Source of the DNA: Planomicrobium stackebrandtii
GTDB lineage: Bacteria; Bacillota; Bacilli; Bacillales_A; Planococcaceae
Reading direction: 5' to 3'
Length of the DNA stretch: 64,000 nt
Assembly (NCBI RefSeq): GCF_030814955.1
Contig: NZ_JAUSWB010000009.1
Location: 62,001-126,000, forward strand
The translations under genes were made by a program, and so were the position numbers. Below the pieces are notes generated by a model. It was not told the DNA's origin. It searched no databases and saw only the letters and a list, made by a program, of their open reading frames with translations. Positions 8,337-18,249 of this stretch are shown here, piece after piece (position 1 is the first letter of the stretch; every line of letters starts with the position of its first letter).

Positions 8337-9422
8337 ATGAGTAATTTAGAGTTAGAGCAACTAAGAGAAAAAGTGGACGCAGTCAACCTGCAGATTCTGT
8401 CTCTGATCAATGAGAGAGCTTCCGTTATCCAAGACATCGGAAAATTGAAAGAAAAGCAAGGAGTTGACCGTTACGATCCGTTGCGGGAACGCCACATGCT
8501 GAACTTGCTGAAAGATAATAATGACGGTCCGTTAGAACAGAAGACTGTTGATCATATTTTCAAAGAAATCTTCAAATCGGCCTTGAATATGCAAGAAGAA
8601 GATACACGTAAAGCATTATTGGTTTCACGTAAAAAGAAAGCCGAAGATACTGTTATCACTATTAACGGTGAACAAGTCGGTGCTGGTGATCCTTCATTCA
8701 TCTTCGGTCCATGTGCAGTAGAATCACAAGAGCAAGTTTCAAAAGTTGCAGAAGCTATTGGAGCAAAAGGTTTGAAAATGATCCGTGGTGGAGCTTACAA
8801 GCCGCGTACATCGCCTTACGATTTCCAAGGTCTTGGATTAGATGGTTTGAAAATGCTGAAAAAAGCTGCGGACCAGTACAATCTAGCTGTTGTTTCAGAA
8901 ATCGTAACGCCAGGACATCTCGAAGCTGCTCTTGATTATGTAGATGTGGTCCAAGTCGGAGCTCGCAACATGCAAAACTTTGAATTGCTGAAAGCAGTGG
9001 GTTCGATCAACAAACCGGTTCTATTGAAGCGCGGTATGTCGGCAACTATTGAAGAATTCATCAACGCAGCTGAATACATTATCGCTTCAGGAAATGAAAA
9101 CATCATCCTCTGTGAACGCGGTATCCGCACATACGAAAAAGCGACTCGCAACACACTTGATATTTCTGCAGTGCCAATCTTGAAACAAGAAACGCATCTT
9201 CCGGTATTTGTTGACGTGACTCACTCAACAGGCCGCCGTGACCTATTGCTGCCAGCAGCTAAAGCTGCGATCGCAATTGGAGCAGATGGCGTAATGGCTG
9301 AGGTTCATCCGGATCCGGCAGTAGCATTATCCGATGCTCAACAGCAAATGGATTTAGGCCAATTCGATGAATACTACGATGCATTAATGAAATTCATGAA
9401 ACAGTATGAATTGAAAATATAA
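8337..9422 (+). CDS. aroA: Bifunctional chorismate mutase / DAHP synthase AroA(G)
   Basis: First enzyme of the shikimate pathway, condensing phosphoenolpyruvate and erythrose-4-phosphate, with a fused chorismate mutase that senses end products in Bacilli. 361 residues. The N-terminal ~85 residues are an AroQ-type mutase ('[20 protein letters not shown]'). The C-terminal part is the type I-beta DAHP synthase with 'FGPCAVES', '[13 protein letters not shown]', '[11 protein letters not shown]' and 'HSTGRR'. The start is set at ATG 8337 behind AAAGGGG and matches the B. subtilis N-terminus MSN.ELE. The in-frame ATG at 8292 lacks such a site. Confidence 0.95.
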   Translation: MSNLELEQLREKVDAVNLQILSLINERASVIQDIGKLKEKQGVDRYDPLRERHMLNLLKDNNDGPLEQKTVDHIFKEIFKSALNMQEEDTRKALLVSRKKKAEDTVITINGEQVGAGDPSFIFGPCAVESQEQVSKVAEAIGAKGLKMIRGGAYKPRTSPYDFQGLGLDGLKMLKKAADQYNLAVVSEIVTPGHLEAALDYVDVVQVGARNMQNFELLKAVGSINKPVLLKRGMSATIEEFINAAEYIIASGNENIILCERGIRTYEKATRNTLDISAVPILKQETHLPVFVDVTHSTGRRDLLLPAAKAAIAIGADGVMAEVHPDPAVALSDAQQQMDLGQFDEYYDALMKFMKQYELKI

Positions 9423-9426
9423 GCTT

Positions 9427-9460
9427 GAAAAGCCGGATAAACTCCGGCTTTTCTTTTTTT
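9427..9460 (+). terminator. Intrinsic terminator of aroA
   Basis: AAAAGCCGGA pairs with TCCGGCTTTT, followed by a T-rich tract. Confidence 0.92.
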
Positions 9461-9462
9461 AG

Positions 9463-9492
9463 TTGATATTATTGAAGAATTTGTCGTATGAT
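9463..9492 (+). promoter_or_regulatory. Candidate sigma-A promoter of ccpA
   Basis: -35 TTGATA (9463-9468), 18-base spacer, -10 TATGAT (9487-9492), about 30 bases before ccpA. Confidence 0.68.
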
Positions 9493-9522
9493 TAGAGAAA
9501 GACTGGAAAAGGAGGGCGCACA

Positions 9523-10521
9523 ATGACCGTTACGATATACGATGTGGCAAGAGAGGCGAACGTTTCGATGGCTACTGTGTCACGTGTAGTGAATGCCAAT
9601 CAAAACGTAAAACCTGCCACAAGAAAGAAAGTACTGAAAGTAATAGAAGAATTGGGCTATCGTCCAAATGCTGTTGCTCGTGGACTTGCAAGCAAGAAGA
9701 CAACGACGGTCGGCGTCATCATACCCGATATTTCCAATAGCATGTATGCTGAATTGGCCCGTGGAATTGAAGATATCGCTACAATGTACCGCTACAACAT
9801 CATTTTATCGAACTCGGATCAGAACCAAAATAAGGAACTTCAGTTATTGGAGACAATGCTCGGAAAACAAGTAGATGGAATTGTCTTTATGAGTGATGTA
9901 ATTTCAACTGAACTTCTTTATGAAATGGAACGTTCTCCAACACCAATCGTCCTGGCGGGTTCAATTGACGAATCTGCAGCGATTGCTTCGGTTAACATTG
10001 ACTATTACGGTGCTGCTTATGAGGCTGTTAAGAAGTTTATTGAAAATGGCCATAAGAAAATTGCTTTTGTTTCAGGTCCGTTAACGTCAATGATTAACAA
10101 AGAATACAAGTTGAAAGCTTATAAAGAGGCTTTGGCGGATGCAGGAATCGATTATGATGAGAATTTGGTCGTGGAATGCAACAATTCTTACGATGAAGGA
10201 ATGGAGTCAGTTCAAACTTTGGCGCCATTCGAGCCGACAGCTTATTTTGTCAGCAACGATGAGATGTCAATCGGGGTAATACATGGTTTGGAAGAACAGG
10301 GTAAAAAAATACCTTCAGATGCAGAAGTCATCAGCTATGAAAATTCCAAGCTGGCGCGCATGGCACGCCCAATGCTGACATCTGTCGCATTCCCGCTGTA
10401 TGATATTGGTGCGGTCTCTATGCGTTTATTGACAAAGTATATGAACAATGAAGAAATTGAAGAAAAACAAGTCATTCTTCCATACCGCATCGAAGAAAGA
10501 CAATCGACCAAAAACGATTAA
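9523..10521 (+). CDS. ccpA: Catabolite control protein A (CcpA)
   Basis: LacI-family global regulator of carbon metabolism in Firmicutes. With HPr-Ser46-P it binds cre sites. 332 residues. The N-terminal helix-turn-helix is '[20 protein letters not shown]', followed by the hinge '[13 protein letters not shown]' and a periplasmic-binding-protein-like core. The N-terminus is nearly identical to B. subtilis CcpA, and the aroA-ccpA-acu order is also conserved. Strong Shine-Dalgarno AAAGGAGGG before ATG 9523. Candidate targets in this window are the cre-like sites at 23336 and 61372. Confidence 0.96.
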   Translation: MTVTIYDVAREANVSMATVSRVVNANQNVKPATRKKVLKVIEELGYRPNAVARGLASKKTTTVGVIIPDISNSMYAELARGIEDIATMYRYNIILSNSDQNQNKELQLLETMLGKQVDGIVFMSDVISTELLYEMERSPTPIVLAGSIDESAAIASVNIDYYGAAYEAVKKFIENGHKKIAFVSGPLTSMINKEYKLKAYKEALADAGIDYDENLVVECNNSYDEGMESVQTLAPFEPTAYFVSNDEMSIGVIHGLEEQGKKIPSDAEVISYENSKLARMARPMLTSVAFPLYDIGAVSMRLLTKYMNNEEIEEKQVILPYRIEERQSTKND

Positions 10522-10548
10522 TAGCGAATTCCGCTTAAATAGTAATTG

Positions 10549-10586
10549 CAAAAGCTGACTGGATGAAAATCCAGTCAGCTTTTGTC
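10549..10586 (+). terminator. Terminator of ccpA, probably bidirectional
   Basis: AAAAGCTGACTGG pairs with CCAGTCAGCTTTT. On the minus strand it could also stop acuC transcripts, about 125 bases past acuC. Confidence 0.85.
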
Positions 10587-10710
10587 GTTTTCCGCAGTTG
10601 ATTGTTCAATATAAACAACTTATTTTTTAATTTCTATTTTAATTTCTATTAGTAAAGCTGCAGAGCCAATGGAATTATTCCCGTTGGCACTGTTTTCTGC
10701 TTGTATTCTT

Positions 10711-11862
10711 TTAATTGTTGCGAATCATGTATAAAGCTTTGTTAAGCATTTGAAGATTTTTATCGGTAATTTCTGATTTACGGGGAATGGCTTGATACAT
10801 ATTCGGTGGATCTTCCCACGTATCGATCAATTTGACCGGTGATTCCGGCTGCCATTGTTCTATCCAGGATTCGGGCAATTTGCCGGAAGGGATTGGGAAA
10901 TTGTTCATTTCCAGCCAAATGAGAGACCACGCACGGGGGACAACCCGCCAAATATCATACCCGCCGCCGCCAACGGCTATCCAGCGGCCCTCACAATACT
11001 CATGAGCGAGTTCGTGAGCGATTCTGGGTATTTCCTTGTAAATATTCATAGTCCCGTATAAATGGGTCAGAGGGTCCAAATAATGGGCGTCTGCTCCGTT
11101 CTGCGTTAGGATGACATCCGGCTTAAAGAATTCGATAATTTCTTTCATGGATGTACGGTAGATTTCGAGAAAAGATTCATCTTCTGTAAACGCATCGATC
11201 GGAAAGTTGAAAGAAGTGCCGTATCCTTGGCCACTGCCGCGTTCATTGATATTGCCAGTCCCCGGAAAGAGATAGCGGCCCGTTTCATGGATCGAGACAG
11301 TGCAGACATCGGGATCATCGTAAAAACTCCATTGAACTCCATCGCCATGATGCGCATCGGTGTCAATATACAGCACACGGGCATTGTATTTGGTTTTCAG
11401 GTAATTGATGGCGACCGAGCTATCGTTGTATATGCAAAAGCCGGATGCTTTGCCTCGGAAGCCGTGGTGAAGGCCGCCGCCCAAATTTAGCGCATGCTGT
11501 GCTTTGCCTTCCATGACATAATCGACAGCCGTCAATGTTCCCCCGACGAGCCGGGCACTGGCTTCGTGCATATTTTCAAAAATTGGCGTATCTTCAGTGC
11601 CGATGCCGTAGCTTTCGCCGGCTTCCGGTGTCACTTCGCCGCGGCTTGCCTTTTTGACAATATCGATATAGCGCTCATCGTGGGCAAGCAATAATTCTTC
11701 ATCAGTGGCAATCCTCGCAGGAACAATTAAATCATCTGGAAGCGCATTCATTTTTTTTAATAAATCAATGGTCAAAACGAGCCTTTTCTGGTTAAAAGGA
11801 TGAGTTTCAGAAAATTTATACCCCAATTGATCTTCTGAAAAGATGAATACCGCATGTTTCAT
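10711..11862 (-). CDS. acuC: Acetoin utilization protein AcuC, HDAC-type deacetylase
   Basis: Class I histone-deacetylase-like zinc enzyme. In B. subtilis AcuC removes the acetyl group from Lys549 of AcsA and so reactivates it. 383 residues from the chosen start. The key segments are present: 'HPFNQKRL', 'HHGFRGKASGFC' and the metal site 'YIDTDAHHGDGVQ'. The start is set at 11862 because its ATG overlaps the acuB stop (ATGA) and the protein then begins MKHAVFIFSED, like homologues. An in-frame ATG nine codons upstream lies inside acuB. Last gene of acuA-acuB-acuC. Confidence 0.93.
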   Translation of the reverse strand: MKHAVFIFSEDQLGYKFSETHPFNQKRLVLTIDLLKKMNALPDDLIVPARIATDEELLLAHDERYIDIVKKASRGEVTPEAGESYGIGTEDTPIFENMHEASARLVGGTLTAVDYVMEGKAQHALNLGGGLHHGFRGKASGFCIYNDSSVAINYLKTKYNARVLYIDTDAHHGDGVQWSFYDDPDVCTVSIHETGRYLFPGTGNINERGSGQGYGTSFNFPIDAFTEDESFLEIYRTSMKEIIEFFKPDVILTQNGADAHYLDPLTHLYGTMNIYKEIPRIAHELAHEYCEGRWIAVGGGGYDIWRVVPRAWSLIWLEMNNFPIPSGKLPESWIEQWQPESPVKLIDTWEDPPNMYQAIPRKSEITDKNLQMLNKALYMIRNN

Positions 11863-12503
11863 TCGTTCACTTGAGGCATGCTTGGCCATAGGACATCGAA
11901 TCCTTCTTTACGCAGGTCGTTTATGATGGCGAGTGGGTTCATCGTCTGAACGCGGAAAACAAGAACTTTGTTGCTGCTGTTTTCTCTGTCGGGGTAAACG
12001 AGGACACTCAGCACATTGACGTTCTGCTGATGAAATACTTTCGAAACTTCGTACAGGATACCGGATCGGTTTTTTACACGCACTTCAATTTGCGAACCGG
12101 GCTGGTGTGCGCCGGTCAGTTCGATAAACGTATACAAAAGATCTGTTTCTGTCAGGAATCCGATAAGCTTGTCATTGCTGACAACGGGAATGCAGCCGAT
12201 CTTCTGTTCATAAAAAATCATCGCCACTTCTTCTACAAAGTCGAGAGGGTGGGCAGTTATTGGGTTGGGCGTCATAATTTCTGAAACATTCTTTTTATAA
12301 GGCTCGCCTTTTGGCGCAACAGTGAATCTTGAAGGAACCGCATCTTTTAAATCGCGGTCTGTGACGATGCCCACCACTTTGCCATCATCAACGACTGGTG
12401 CGTGGCGAATACGCTGTTCTTTGAATAGATGCATAACATCCTGAACTGTTTGATCAGATCTCAGCGTATGGACATCGGTTTTCATAATTTCTTCCACTAA
12501 CAT
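11859..12503 (-). CDS. acuB: AcuB, CBS-pair and ACT domain protein
   Basis: 214 residues. Two CBS motifs (about 1-60 and 75-130, with 'GIVTDRDL' and 'GFLTETDLL') are followed by an ACT-like domain (about 135-214, 'IEVRVKNRSGILYEVSKVF'). It is thought to sense an adenosine nucleotide and a small ligand. In B. subtilis the gene is part of the acuABC operon affecting acetoin and acetate use, but its direct biochemical role is unclear. Shine-Dalgarno AAAGGGG lies before ATG 12503. It overlaps acuC by four bases. Confidence 0.92.
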   Translation of the reverse strand: MLVEEIMKTDVHTLRSDQTVQDVMHLFKEQRIRHAPVVDDGKVVGIVTDRDLKDAVPSRFTVAPKGEPYKKNVSEIMTPNPITAHPLDFVEEVAMIFYEQKIGCIPVVSNDKLIGFLTETDLLYTFIELTGAHQPGSQIEVRVKNRSGILYEVSKVFHQQNVNVLSVLVYPDRENSSNKVLVFRVQTMNPLAIINDLRKEGFDVLWPSMPQVNE

Positions 12504-12526
12504 AAGAACACCCCTTTTGTGTTAAC

Positions 12527-13162
12527 TCAATACATATAACGATTCATAAATCGCAGCTGATCGAACTTTTGGATCGATTCATTGTCAACGCGGCTGCCAA
12601 TTTTGGCCATCAGGCAGTTTGCCGGGTGCGAGCTGATTTCCGGATCGTCGGTAGCGTAGTATTCCAGCCCGCCAGCCTGCATCATTTTCTCCATGATTTT
12701 ACGGTATTCCCATACATTCAAACCTGTACCTTTTAAATCCCAGTGCCAATAATACTCGGTTGTAATGACGATAAAATCCTCAAAGGCATCGTCCTGCATC
12801 GACACCTTAAGCAAGGTTTTGCCGACGCCGCTGCCTCTGTACTTGGGAATGACTTCGATCGCTCCAAGTTCGATCAGGTTGTCCATTTTTCCTTCCGACC
12901 AGCGTTCAAGGGGATCAGGATAAAGGAATGTAACATAGCCCACGATCGTGTTGCCTTCCCGGGCAATTAAAATTCGGCCCTCTGGCAAGTCCGCAATTTC
13001 CGAAATAGCCTTGTGCTGCTGAGCGGGCGGCCTGAATGCAACCAGGTCTTCATGAAAATCCATTTCGCTCAATTCTTTTCCGGGAATAGGGCCTTCAATG
13101 ATTAAAGTGCCGTGCTGAGTTTCCAGTTCCACGGAGTTGTACGTTTTTTTATGTTCCATCAT
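12527..13162 (-). CDS. acuA: AcuA, GNAT lysine acetyltransferase for AcsA
   Basis: 211 residues with a GNAT acetyltransferase core, including the acetyl-CoA loop 'KYRGSGVGKTLL'. In B. subtilis AcuA acetylates and switches off acetyl-CoA synthetase AcsA, which is encoded divergently right next door here. The start is set at 13162 (MMEHKK) because AGGTGG lies seven bases upstream. An in-frame codon at 13183 has no such site. First gene of the acuABC operon, with a TATACT -10 (13192-13197) just upstream. Confidence 0.92.
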   Translation of the reverse strand: MMEHKKTYNSVELETQHGTLIIEGPIPGKELSEMDFHEDLVAFRPPAQQHKAISEIADLPEGRILIAREGNTIVGYVTFLYPDPLERWSEGKMDNLIELGAIEVIPKYRGSGVGKTLLKVSMQDDAFEDFIVITTEYYWHWDLKGTGLNVWEYRKIMEKMMQAGGLEYYATDDPEISSHPANCLMAKIGSRVDNESIQKFDQLRFMNRYMY

Positions 13163-13327
13163 TTCACCACCTGTAGGATACAATTAGCTATAGTATACAT
13201 GAACGAAAAGGCCATTTGGAAAAAAGCTGGTGAAATAAGCTATATTTTCTAAAAAGTTAAAATAATTCGCAATCATTTGTGGCAATGTTGTAGAATATAA
13301 AGTAATCAATGCGAAAGGGTGATCAGG

Positions 13328-15046
13328 ATGAAAGTGGAAGCGTTACCAGCACGACAAGGAAATCATCAATTACATAATTATGAAGAAATTGCCGCCAGCT
13401 TCGATTGGGCAGAAGTTGAGAAGGAGTTTAGTTGGTATGAAAGCGGCAAAGTCAATATGGCTCATGAAGCGATTGACCGGCATGCCGACTCCTACCGAAA
13501 AAACAAAGTCGCGCTTTATTATAAAGATCAGAACAGAAATGAATCTTATACATTTTACGAAATGAAGCGCATGACCAACCGTGCAGCAAACTTGCTCGAA
13601 TCGACTTCGAATCTGAAAAAAGGAGACCGGATCTTTATTTTCATGCCGCGTTCTCCCGAATTGTATTTCTTGATGTTTGGAGCGCTGAAAAAGGGGCTGA
13701 TTGTAGGGCCGTTATTTGAAGCATTTATGGAAGGGGCTATTTACGACCGTCTTGATGACAGCGAAGCAAAATCAATCATCACGACACCAGAGCTGCTGGA
13801 GCGCGTGCCATTTGACCGTTTGCCTAAGTTGGAAACTATTTACCTGGTGGGAGAAAACATTGAAGAGCGGGAAGCCCATATTGATGTGATGAAGCATTTG
13901 CCGAACAGTTCCGATAAGTTTGAACCCGAATGGCTTGATAAAGAAGACGGCTTAGTACTGCATTATACGTCGGGTTCTACTGGCAAGCCAAAAGGTGTTT
14001 TGCATGCCCAATATGCAATGGTGCAGCAATACCAGACGGGCAAATGGGTTTTGGATTTTAATGAAACCGATATTTACTGGTGCACGGCAGATCCGGGTTG
14101 GGTAACCGGAACGGCATATGGTGTATTCTCGCCGTGGCTGAATGGGGTCACCACTGTCATTCTAGGGGGCCGATTTTCTCCGGATGGCTGGTATAAAGCA
14201 ATCGAAGATTTTGGCGTGACTGTTTGGTACAGCGCACCGACTGCATTCCGCATGCTTATGGGAGCAGGCGATGCCTTAGTGAAGGATTACGATTTATCGA
14301 CTCTCCGCCATGTACTGTCAGTAGGGGAACCGTTAAATCCCGAAGTGGTCAGATGGGGAGCTCAAGTTTTTGATAAACGCATCCACGATACGTGGTGGAT
14401 GACAGAAACAGGTGCACAAACCATCTGCAACTATCCGTCGATGGACATAAAGCCAGGCTCTATGGGCAAACCGGTGCCGGGCATCAAAGTCGCAATTGTC
14501 GATGACCAGGGCAATGAACTGCCGCCGAATCAAATGGGCAACTTGGCGATTGAAAAAGGATGGCCGTCGATGATGCGCCAGATCTGGAACAATCCGGCAA
14601 AATACGATTCCTATTTCCTGAAGGATAAGTGGTATGTTTCAGGAGATTCAGCTTATATGGACGAAGAAGGCTATTTCTGGTTCCAAGGACGGGTAGATGA
14701 TGTCATCATGACTTCTGGTGAACGCGTTGGACCGTTCGAAGTAGAAAGCAAATTGCTGGAACATCCAGCAGTTGCAGAAGCAGGCGTGATCGGCAAGCCG
14801 GATCCTGTCCGCGGTGAAATCATTAAAGCATTTGTTGCGTTGGTTGATGGATATGAGCCGTCAGAGGAATTGGTGCAGGATATTCAGCAATTCGTCAAAA
14901 AAGGGCTGGCTGCCCATGCAGCTCCCCGTGAAATAGAGTTTAAAGATAAGCTTCCAAAAACTCGAAGCGGGAAAATTATGCGCCGAGTTTTGAAAGCTTG
15001 GGAGTTGGATTTGCCGACAGGCGATTTGTCTACAATGGAAGATTGA
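13328..15046 (+). CDS. acsA: Acetyl-CoA synthetase AcsA
   Basis: Activates acetate to acetyl-CoA with ATP and CoA through an acetyl-AMP intermediate. From ATG 13328 it is 572 residues, the B. subtilis length. It has the AMP-binding motif 'YTSGSTGKPKGV', 'TWWMTETG', 'GDSAYMDEEGYFWFQGR' and the C-terminal 'PKTRSGKIMRR'. The regulatory lysine falls at residue 549, as in B. subtilis, where AcuA acetylates it and AcuC removes the acetyl group. A GTG nine bases upstream is in frame but less well placed relative to AAAGGG. I found no convincing cre site in the acuA-acsA spacer. Confidence 0.96.
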   Translation: MKVEALPARQGNHQLHNYEEIAASFDWAEVEKEFSWYESGKVNMAHEAIDRHADSYRKNKVALYYKDQNRNESYTFYEMKRMTNRAANLLESTSNLKKGDRIFIFMPRSPELYFLMFGALKKGLIVGPLFEAFMEGAIYDRLDDSEAKSIITTPELLERVPFDRLPKLETIYLVGENIEEREAHIDVMKHLPNSSDKFEPEWLDKEDGLVLHYTSGSTGKPKGVLHAQYAMVQQYQTGKWVLDFNETDIYWCTADPGWVTGTAYGVFSPWLNGVTTVILGGRFSPDGWYKAIEDFGVTVWYSAPTAFRMLMGAGDALVKDYDLSTLRHVLSVGEPLNPEVVRWGAQVFDKRIHDTWWMTETGAQTICNYPSMDIKPGSMGKPVPGIKVAIVDDQGNELPPNQMGNLAIEKGWPSMMRQIWNNPAKYDSYFLKDKWYVSGDSAYMDEEGYFWFQGRVDDVIMTSGERVGPFEVESKLLEHPAVAEAGVIGKPDPVRGEIIKAFVALVDGYEPSEELVQDIQQFVKKGLAAHAAPREIEFKDKLPKTRSGKIMRRVLKAWELDLPTGDLSTMED

Positions 15047-15051
15047 TACTG

Positions 15052-15087
15052 AAAAGCGGCAGGATATTTATCCAACCGCTTTTTTTT
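15052..15087 (+). terminator. Intrinsic terminator of acsA
   Basis: AAAAGCGG pairs with CCGCTTTT and an inner GGATA/TATCC arm extends the stem. A T run follows. Confidence 0.82.
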
Positions 15088-15096
15088 GCAATGGAA

Positions 15097-15131
15097 AAAG
15101 CCCGATTCGCCAACTAGGCGAATCGGGCTTT
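15097..15131 (-). terminator. Terminator of the penicillin-binding protein gene
   Basis: A perfect 15-base stem, AAAGCCCGATTCGCC on either strand, with a 5-base loop. Read on the minus strand it ends in a T-rich tail just after the stop. Confidence 0.85.
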
Positions 15132-15138
15132 ACCTGTG

Positions 15139-18100
15139 TTAAGCTGCATCTTCTTCAGCAGGCTCTTCAGGTTCTTCCGGTTCCTCAGGTTCTTCTGGAG
15201 CAGGTTCTTCTTCGACCGGCTCTTCAGTTTCTTCTGCGGGTTCTTCTTCCGGCGGAGCTTCCTCTTCTTCAGCGGCAGGAGGAGTTTCTGCTTCCTCTTC
15301 AGCCGGTGGAGTTGCTTCCGGTTCAGGTTCTCTTTCTTCCGGTTCCTCTTCCGGCGGAGCTTCAGGTGGCGGCGTCGGTTCCGGTTCAGGTTCCGGTTCA
15401 GGTCTTGGTGCAGCGATGCTGACAGTGTTTGAGGCAGCCGATTGTCTGCCCGTAATGTCTACCGCTACTACTGTATAACTTCCTGGTCCAGAAGCAGAGT
15501 ACGAATTGCCTCTTGCTTCTGAGATGGAAGCGACACGTGAACCGCCTCTGTAAACCCGGTATCCAACTACATCATTCGAACCTGAGTCGGTCCAGGTGAT
15601 GGAATTGCCGCTAATGGCAGTCCGGACTCCTCCAGGTGAAGAGCCGTCTGCATCGAAAGTAGCTCCTGAAACAACCGAAGAGAATTTTGAATTGCCAGGG
15701 AACAGCTTGCCGGCGTCTCCACCGAATGGAGCCATCATACGATCGATGTATTTTTCTGACACAGCGATGCCGCCGCCTGAGACAAACTCGCTTGGCGTGT
15801 TGGATAAAGCGGCATAGCGTTTGCCATTAATTGTAGTAAACGAACCGCTTGTTAAGCTGTCGTCTGCTTCTGTTGGTGTCATTGCTTCGGCGTTAAACAA
15901 ATCCGAACGAACAAGTCCAGCATCTTGGCAGGCGCTGCCCGGAGCTAGTCCAGAAATCCCACAAAATGCTTCTGTGACGACTCCTTCAGGCTGTTCGAAC
16001 TCCTCTGCAGTCCCGACCAGGTCAGGACTGGCATCATAACCAGCATTCATCAAACGCGCCCATACTTGGTTGACGCGAAGAGAAGCCGGCAAATCACGAT
16101 TTTCAAAGCGTGACAGCGTAAATTCCTCAGAATCATAGCCTAGCCATACACCCATGGTGACATTCGGGTTGTAGCCAACTAACCAAACATCCGTTGTACT
16201 TTGTGTAGTACCTGTTTTACCGGCAAAGTCAGCATTGAAATTCAATAAATTATTGGCGCGGTTTGCCGTTCCGCGATCCGTATTAAAGACATCCCGCAGC
16301 ATATCTGTCAGCACATAGGAAGTCGCCGGTGAAAATACTTCCTGTGCTTCTGCTTCATGCTCATAAATGACATTGCCGTCCGCGTCTTCAATTTTGTCGA
16401 TCATAGTAGTTTCTACATATTGTCCGCTGTTTCCAATCATTGCATAACCGTTCGTAATTTCTTCTACAGATGCTTCGATTCCTCCGCCAAGAGCAGAAGA
16501 ATAATTATTGTTCTCAGCTTCTTCAACACGCGTGAATCCAGCGTTCATCATATACTGGATGGGCATTTGCTGTTGAATCTGCGCAAATAGGCGAAGTGTA
16601 GGCAAGTTTTGGGACTGTGCCAAAGCATCACGGGCAGGCATGATGCCTTGCTCACTTGTTGGGACAAAGTTTGTAGGTTCCCACATTGTATCACCGTCCA
16701 TGTGCTCGAACTTGACATCAACGAGAGGAGAGCCCGCACCAATCTGACCCAACTCAATTGCAGGGCCGTATACCAATAATGGTTTTACAGTAGAACCCAT
16801 CGAGCGGTAGGCAGAAGTGGCATGATTCAAGTTCTCGGTTTCATGATCACGGCCGCCTACGAAACTGATGATGCGTCCGGTTCCGTTTTCGATCATTATG
16901 CTGCCGACCTGAACAGGGAACTGCTTGTCGACAGTTTCTCCAGCGTCGTTCAACCCTGTGCCTCCTACAGTAGTACCATATGATTCATAGGATTTTTGGG
17001 CTTCTTCCTGTGCTTGGTAAACTTCTTTATCAATAGTAGAGTGGATTCGGTAGCCGTTTGAACGGACTGCACGGTCTGCAAGAATTGCATATTCTTCATA
17101 TAATTTATCGTTTTCTTCAAGTGTTGCAGGATCGATGCCATTCTGTTCCGCTAATACATCCATGATGATCCGGGATGCACGCTTTTCTATTTCGACTGTC
17201 ACAAATGGAAAGTCGGAATAAGAACGAGATTCGTTTTGACGGAAATCAGCCACAAGGTCGTATGCAATAGCTTCATCGTATTCCTGCTGTGTGATATATT
17301 CGGTTTCTTTCATTCGGTAAAGAACGGTTTTCATCCGATCAAGACCCGGTTTCAATCCTGCTTCGTCTTTTAGGTCCCCGCCTTCAACATACGGAGTATA
17401 ACTATACGGAGCTTTAGGGATGCCGGCAACAAATGCCGCCTGCGCCAAGTTCAGTTCGCTTGCTGATACGTTGAATATTCCTTTTGATGCGGTTTCAATG
17501 CCGGCGATATGGGCGCCGGAAGAAATTCTGCCGTAAGGAACAATATTCAAGTAAGCCTGCATGATCTCATTTTTTGTCATGAATTTTTCCAGGCGCATCG
17601 CAAGAAGGATTTCTTTTGCTTTTCGCTCGTAGGATACTTCATTTGTCAGAATCTGATTTTTGATCAATTGCTGTGTTAAAGTGGAGCCGCCTGTTTGGCT
17701 GTCTGAATTCGAGACATCCTGAAAAAGGCCGCGAAGTATCGCTTTTGGCACGATTCCTTCGTGTTCAAGAAAATATTCATCTTCTGTAGCCAAAACTGCA
17801 TCTTTTGCGTAGGTGGAAACGTTGTCCAATGTTGTGACTTCACGCTCCAAATCGGTCTGAAGCTTTCCAAGATATACTTCATTGTCAAAATACAGTTCGG
17901 ACGTTTCTTCAAAGCTGTAGATTTCACTGAGCATTTCATCTTCGGTGCGGAGCTCTTGTTCGTCCACTAGCGAAGCGAAATAGCCGGCCCCGACAGATGC
18001 GGCGAAAACTCCGCCTGTAACCAAAACAATGGCCAGGATCAATGCTAAATTCCAAATGACCCCTGTCGTTATGCTCATGCGTTTGAACCATTTTGTTGAA

Positions 18101-18159
18101 GTCCATCTATCGGTTGTATCTTCAGCCTTACCTATCCAATTTTTAATTTTTTCACGCAC
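15139..18159 (-). CDS. Class A penicillin-binding protein (PBP1A type) with FN3 and acidic tail
   Basis: Bifunctional cell-wall polymerase of 1006 residues. Order: short cytoplasmic tail, one membrane helix (about 30-60), GT51 glycosyltransferase ('EDEYFLEHEGI', 'GGSTLTQQLIKN'), and a transpeptidase with the nucleophile motif STVK ('MGSTVKPLL'), 'SQN' and 'KTGTT'. A fibronectin-III-like module follows. The last ~90 residues are an extremely Glu/Pro-rich tail. It starts at GTG 18159 with AGGAGG eight bases upstream. B. subtilis PonA is a relative, but the PBP subtype is inferred, so no symbol is given. It lies between acsA and tyrS. Confidence 0.92.
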   Translation of the reverse strand: MREKIKNWIGKAEDTTDRWTSTKWFKRMSITTGVIWNLALILAIVLVTGGVFAASVGAGYFASLVDEQELRTEDEMLSEIYSFEETSELYFDNEVYLGKLQTDLEREVTTLDNVSTYAKDAVLATEDEYFLEHEGIVPKAILRGLFQDVSNSDSQTGGSTLTQQLIKNQILTNEVSYERKAKEILLAMRLEKFMTKNEIMQAYLNIVPYGRISSGAHIAGIETASKGIFNVSASELNLAQAAFVAGIPKAPYSYTPYVEGGDLKDEAGLKPGLDRMKTVLYRMKETEYITQQEYDEAIAYDLVADFRQNESRSYSDFPFVTVEIEKRASRIIMDVLAEQNGIDPATLEENDKLYEEYAILADRAVRSNGYRIHSTIDKEVYQAQEEAQKSYESYGTTVGGTGLNDAGETVDKQFPVQVGSIMIENGTGRIISFVGGRDHETENLNHATSAYRSMGSTVKPLLVYGPAIELGQIGAGSPLVDVKFEHMDGDTMWEPTNFVPTSEQGIMPARDALAQSQNLPTLRLFAQIQQQMPIQYMMNAGFTRVEEAENNNYSSALGGGIEASVEEITNGYAMIGNSGQYVETTMIDKIEDADGNVIYEHEAEAQEVFSPATSYVLTDMLRDVFNTDRGTANRANNLLNFNADFAGKTGTTQSTTDVWLVGYNPNVTMGVWLGYDSEEFTLSRFENRDLPASLRVNQVWARLMNAGYDASPDLVGTAEEFEQPEGVVTEAFCGISGLAPGSACQDAGLVRSDLFNAEAMTPTEADDSLTSGSFTTINGKRYAALSNTPSEFVSGGGIAVSEKYIDRMMAPFGGDAGKLFPGNSKFSSVVSGATFDADGSSPGGVRTAISGNSITWTDSGSNDVVGYRVYRGGSRVASISEARGNSYSASGPGSYTVVAVDITGRQSAASNTVSIAAPRPEPEPEPEPTPPPEAPPEEEPEEREPEPEATPPAEEEAETPPAAEEEEAPPEEEPAEETEEPVEEEPAPEEPEEPEEPEEPAEEDAA
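15160..15410 (-). repeat. Glu/Pro-rich low-complexity coding tract
   Basis: Imperfect GAA/CCG/GAG codon runs encode the acidic proline-rich C-terminus of the penicillin-binding protein. Confidence 0.8.
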
Positions 18160-18220
18160 GTTATCGCCCTCCTAAAATCCTTTATAGTATATCATATTCT
18201 TATAATTCCATCTAAACTTA

Positions 18221-18248
18221 TTGACAATGTTAAATAATAAAGTAAACT
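18221..18248 (+). promoter_or_regulatory. Sigma-A promoter of tyrS
   Basis: -35 TTGACA at 18221-18226, 16-base spacer, -10 TAAACT at 18243-18248, followed by the T-box leader. Confidence 0.75.
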
Positions 18249-18249
18249 A

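Noticed and set aside
10623-10653. Direct repeat TTTTAATTTCTA x2 downstream of ccpA
   Set aside because: A single short AT-rich duplication, with a 12-base period and no context suggesting a function.
10663-10687. Hairpin GCCAA/TTGGC after acuC
   Set aside because: It can fold, but no T tract follows on the minus strand, so it was not called a terminator.
13183-13327. cre site in the acuA-acsA spacer
   Set aside because: Expected from B. subtilis, but no sequence there fits the cre consensus well.
15136-15432. Plus-strand Phe/Arg-rich frame opposite the PBP tail
   Set aside because: Complement of the Glu/Pro codon repeats. No ribosome site and extreme composition.
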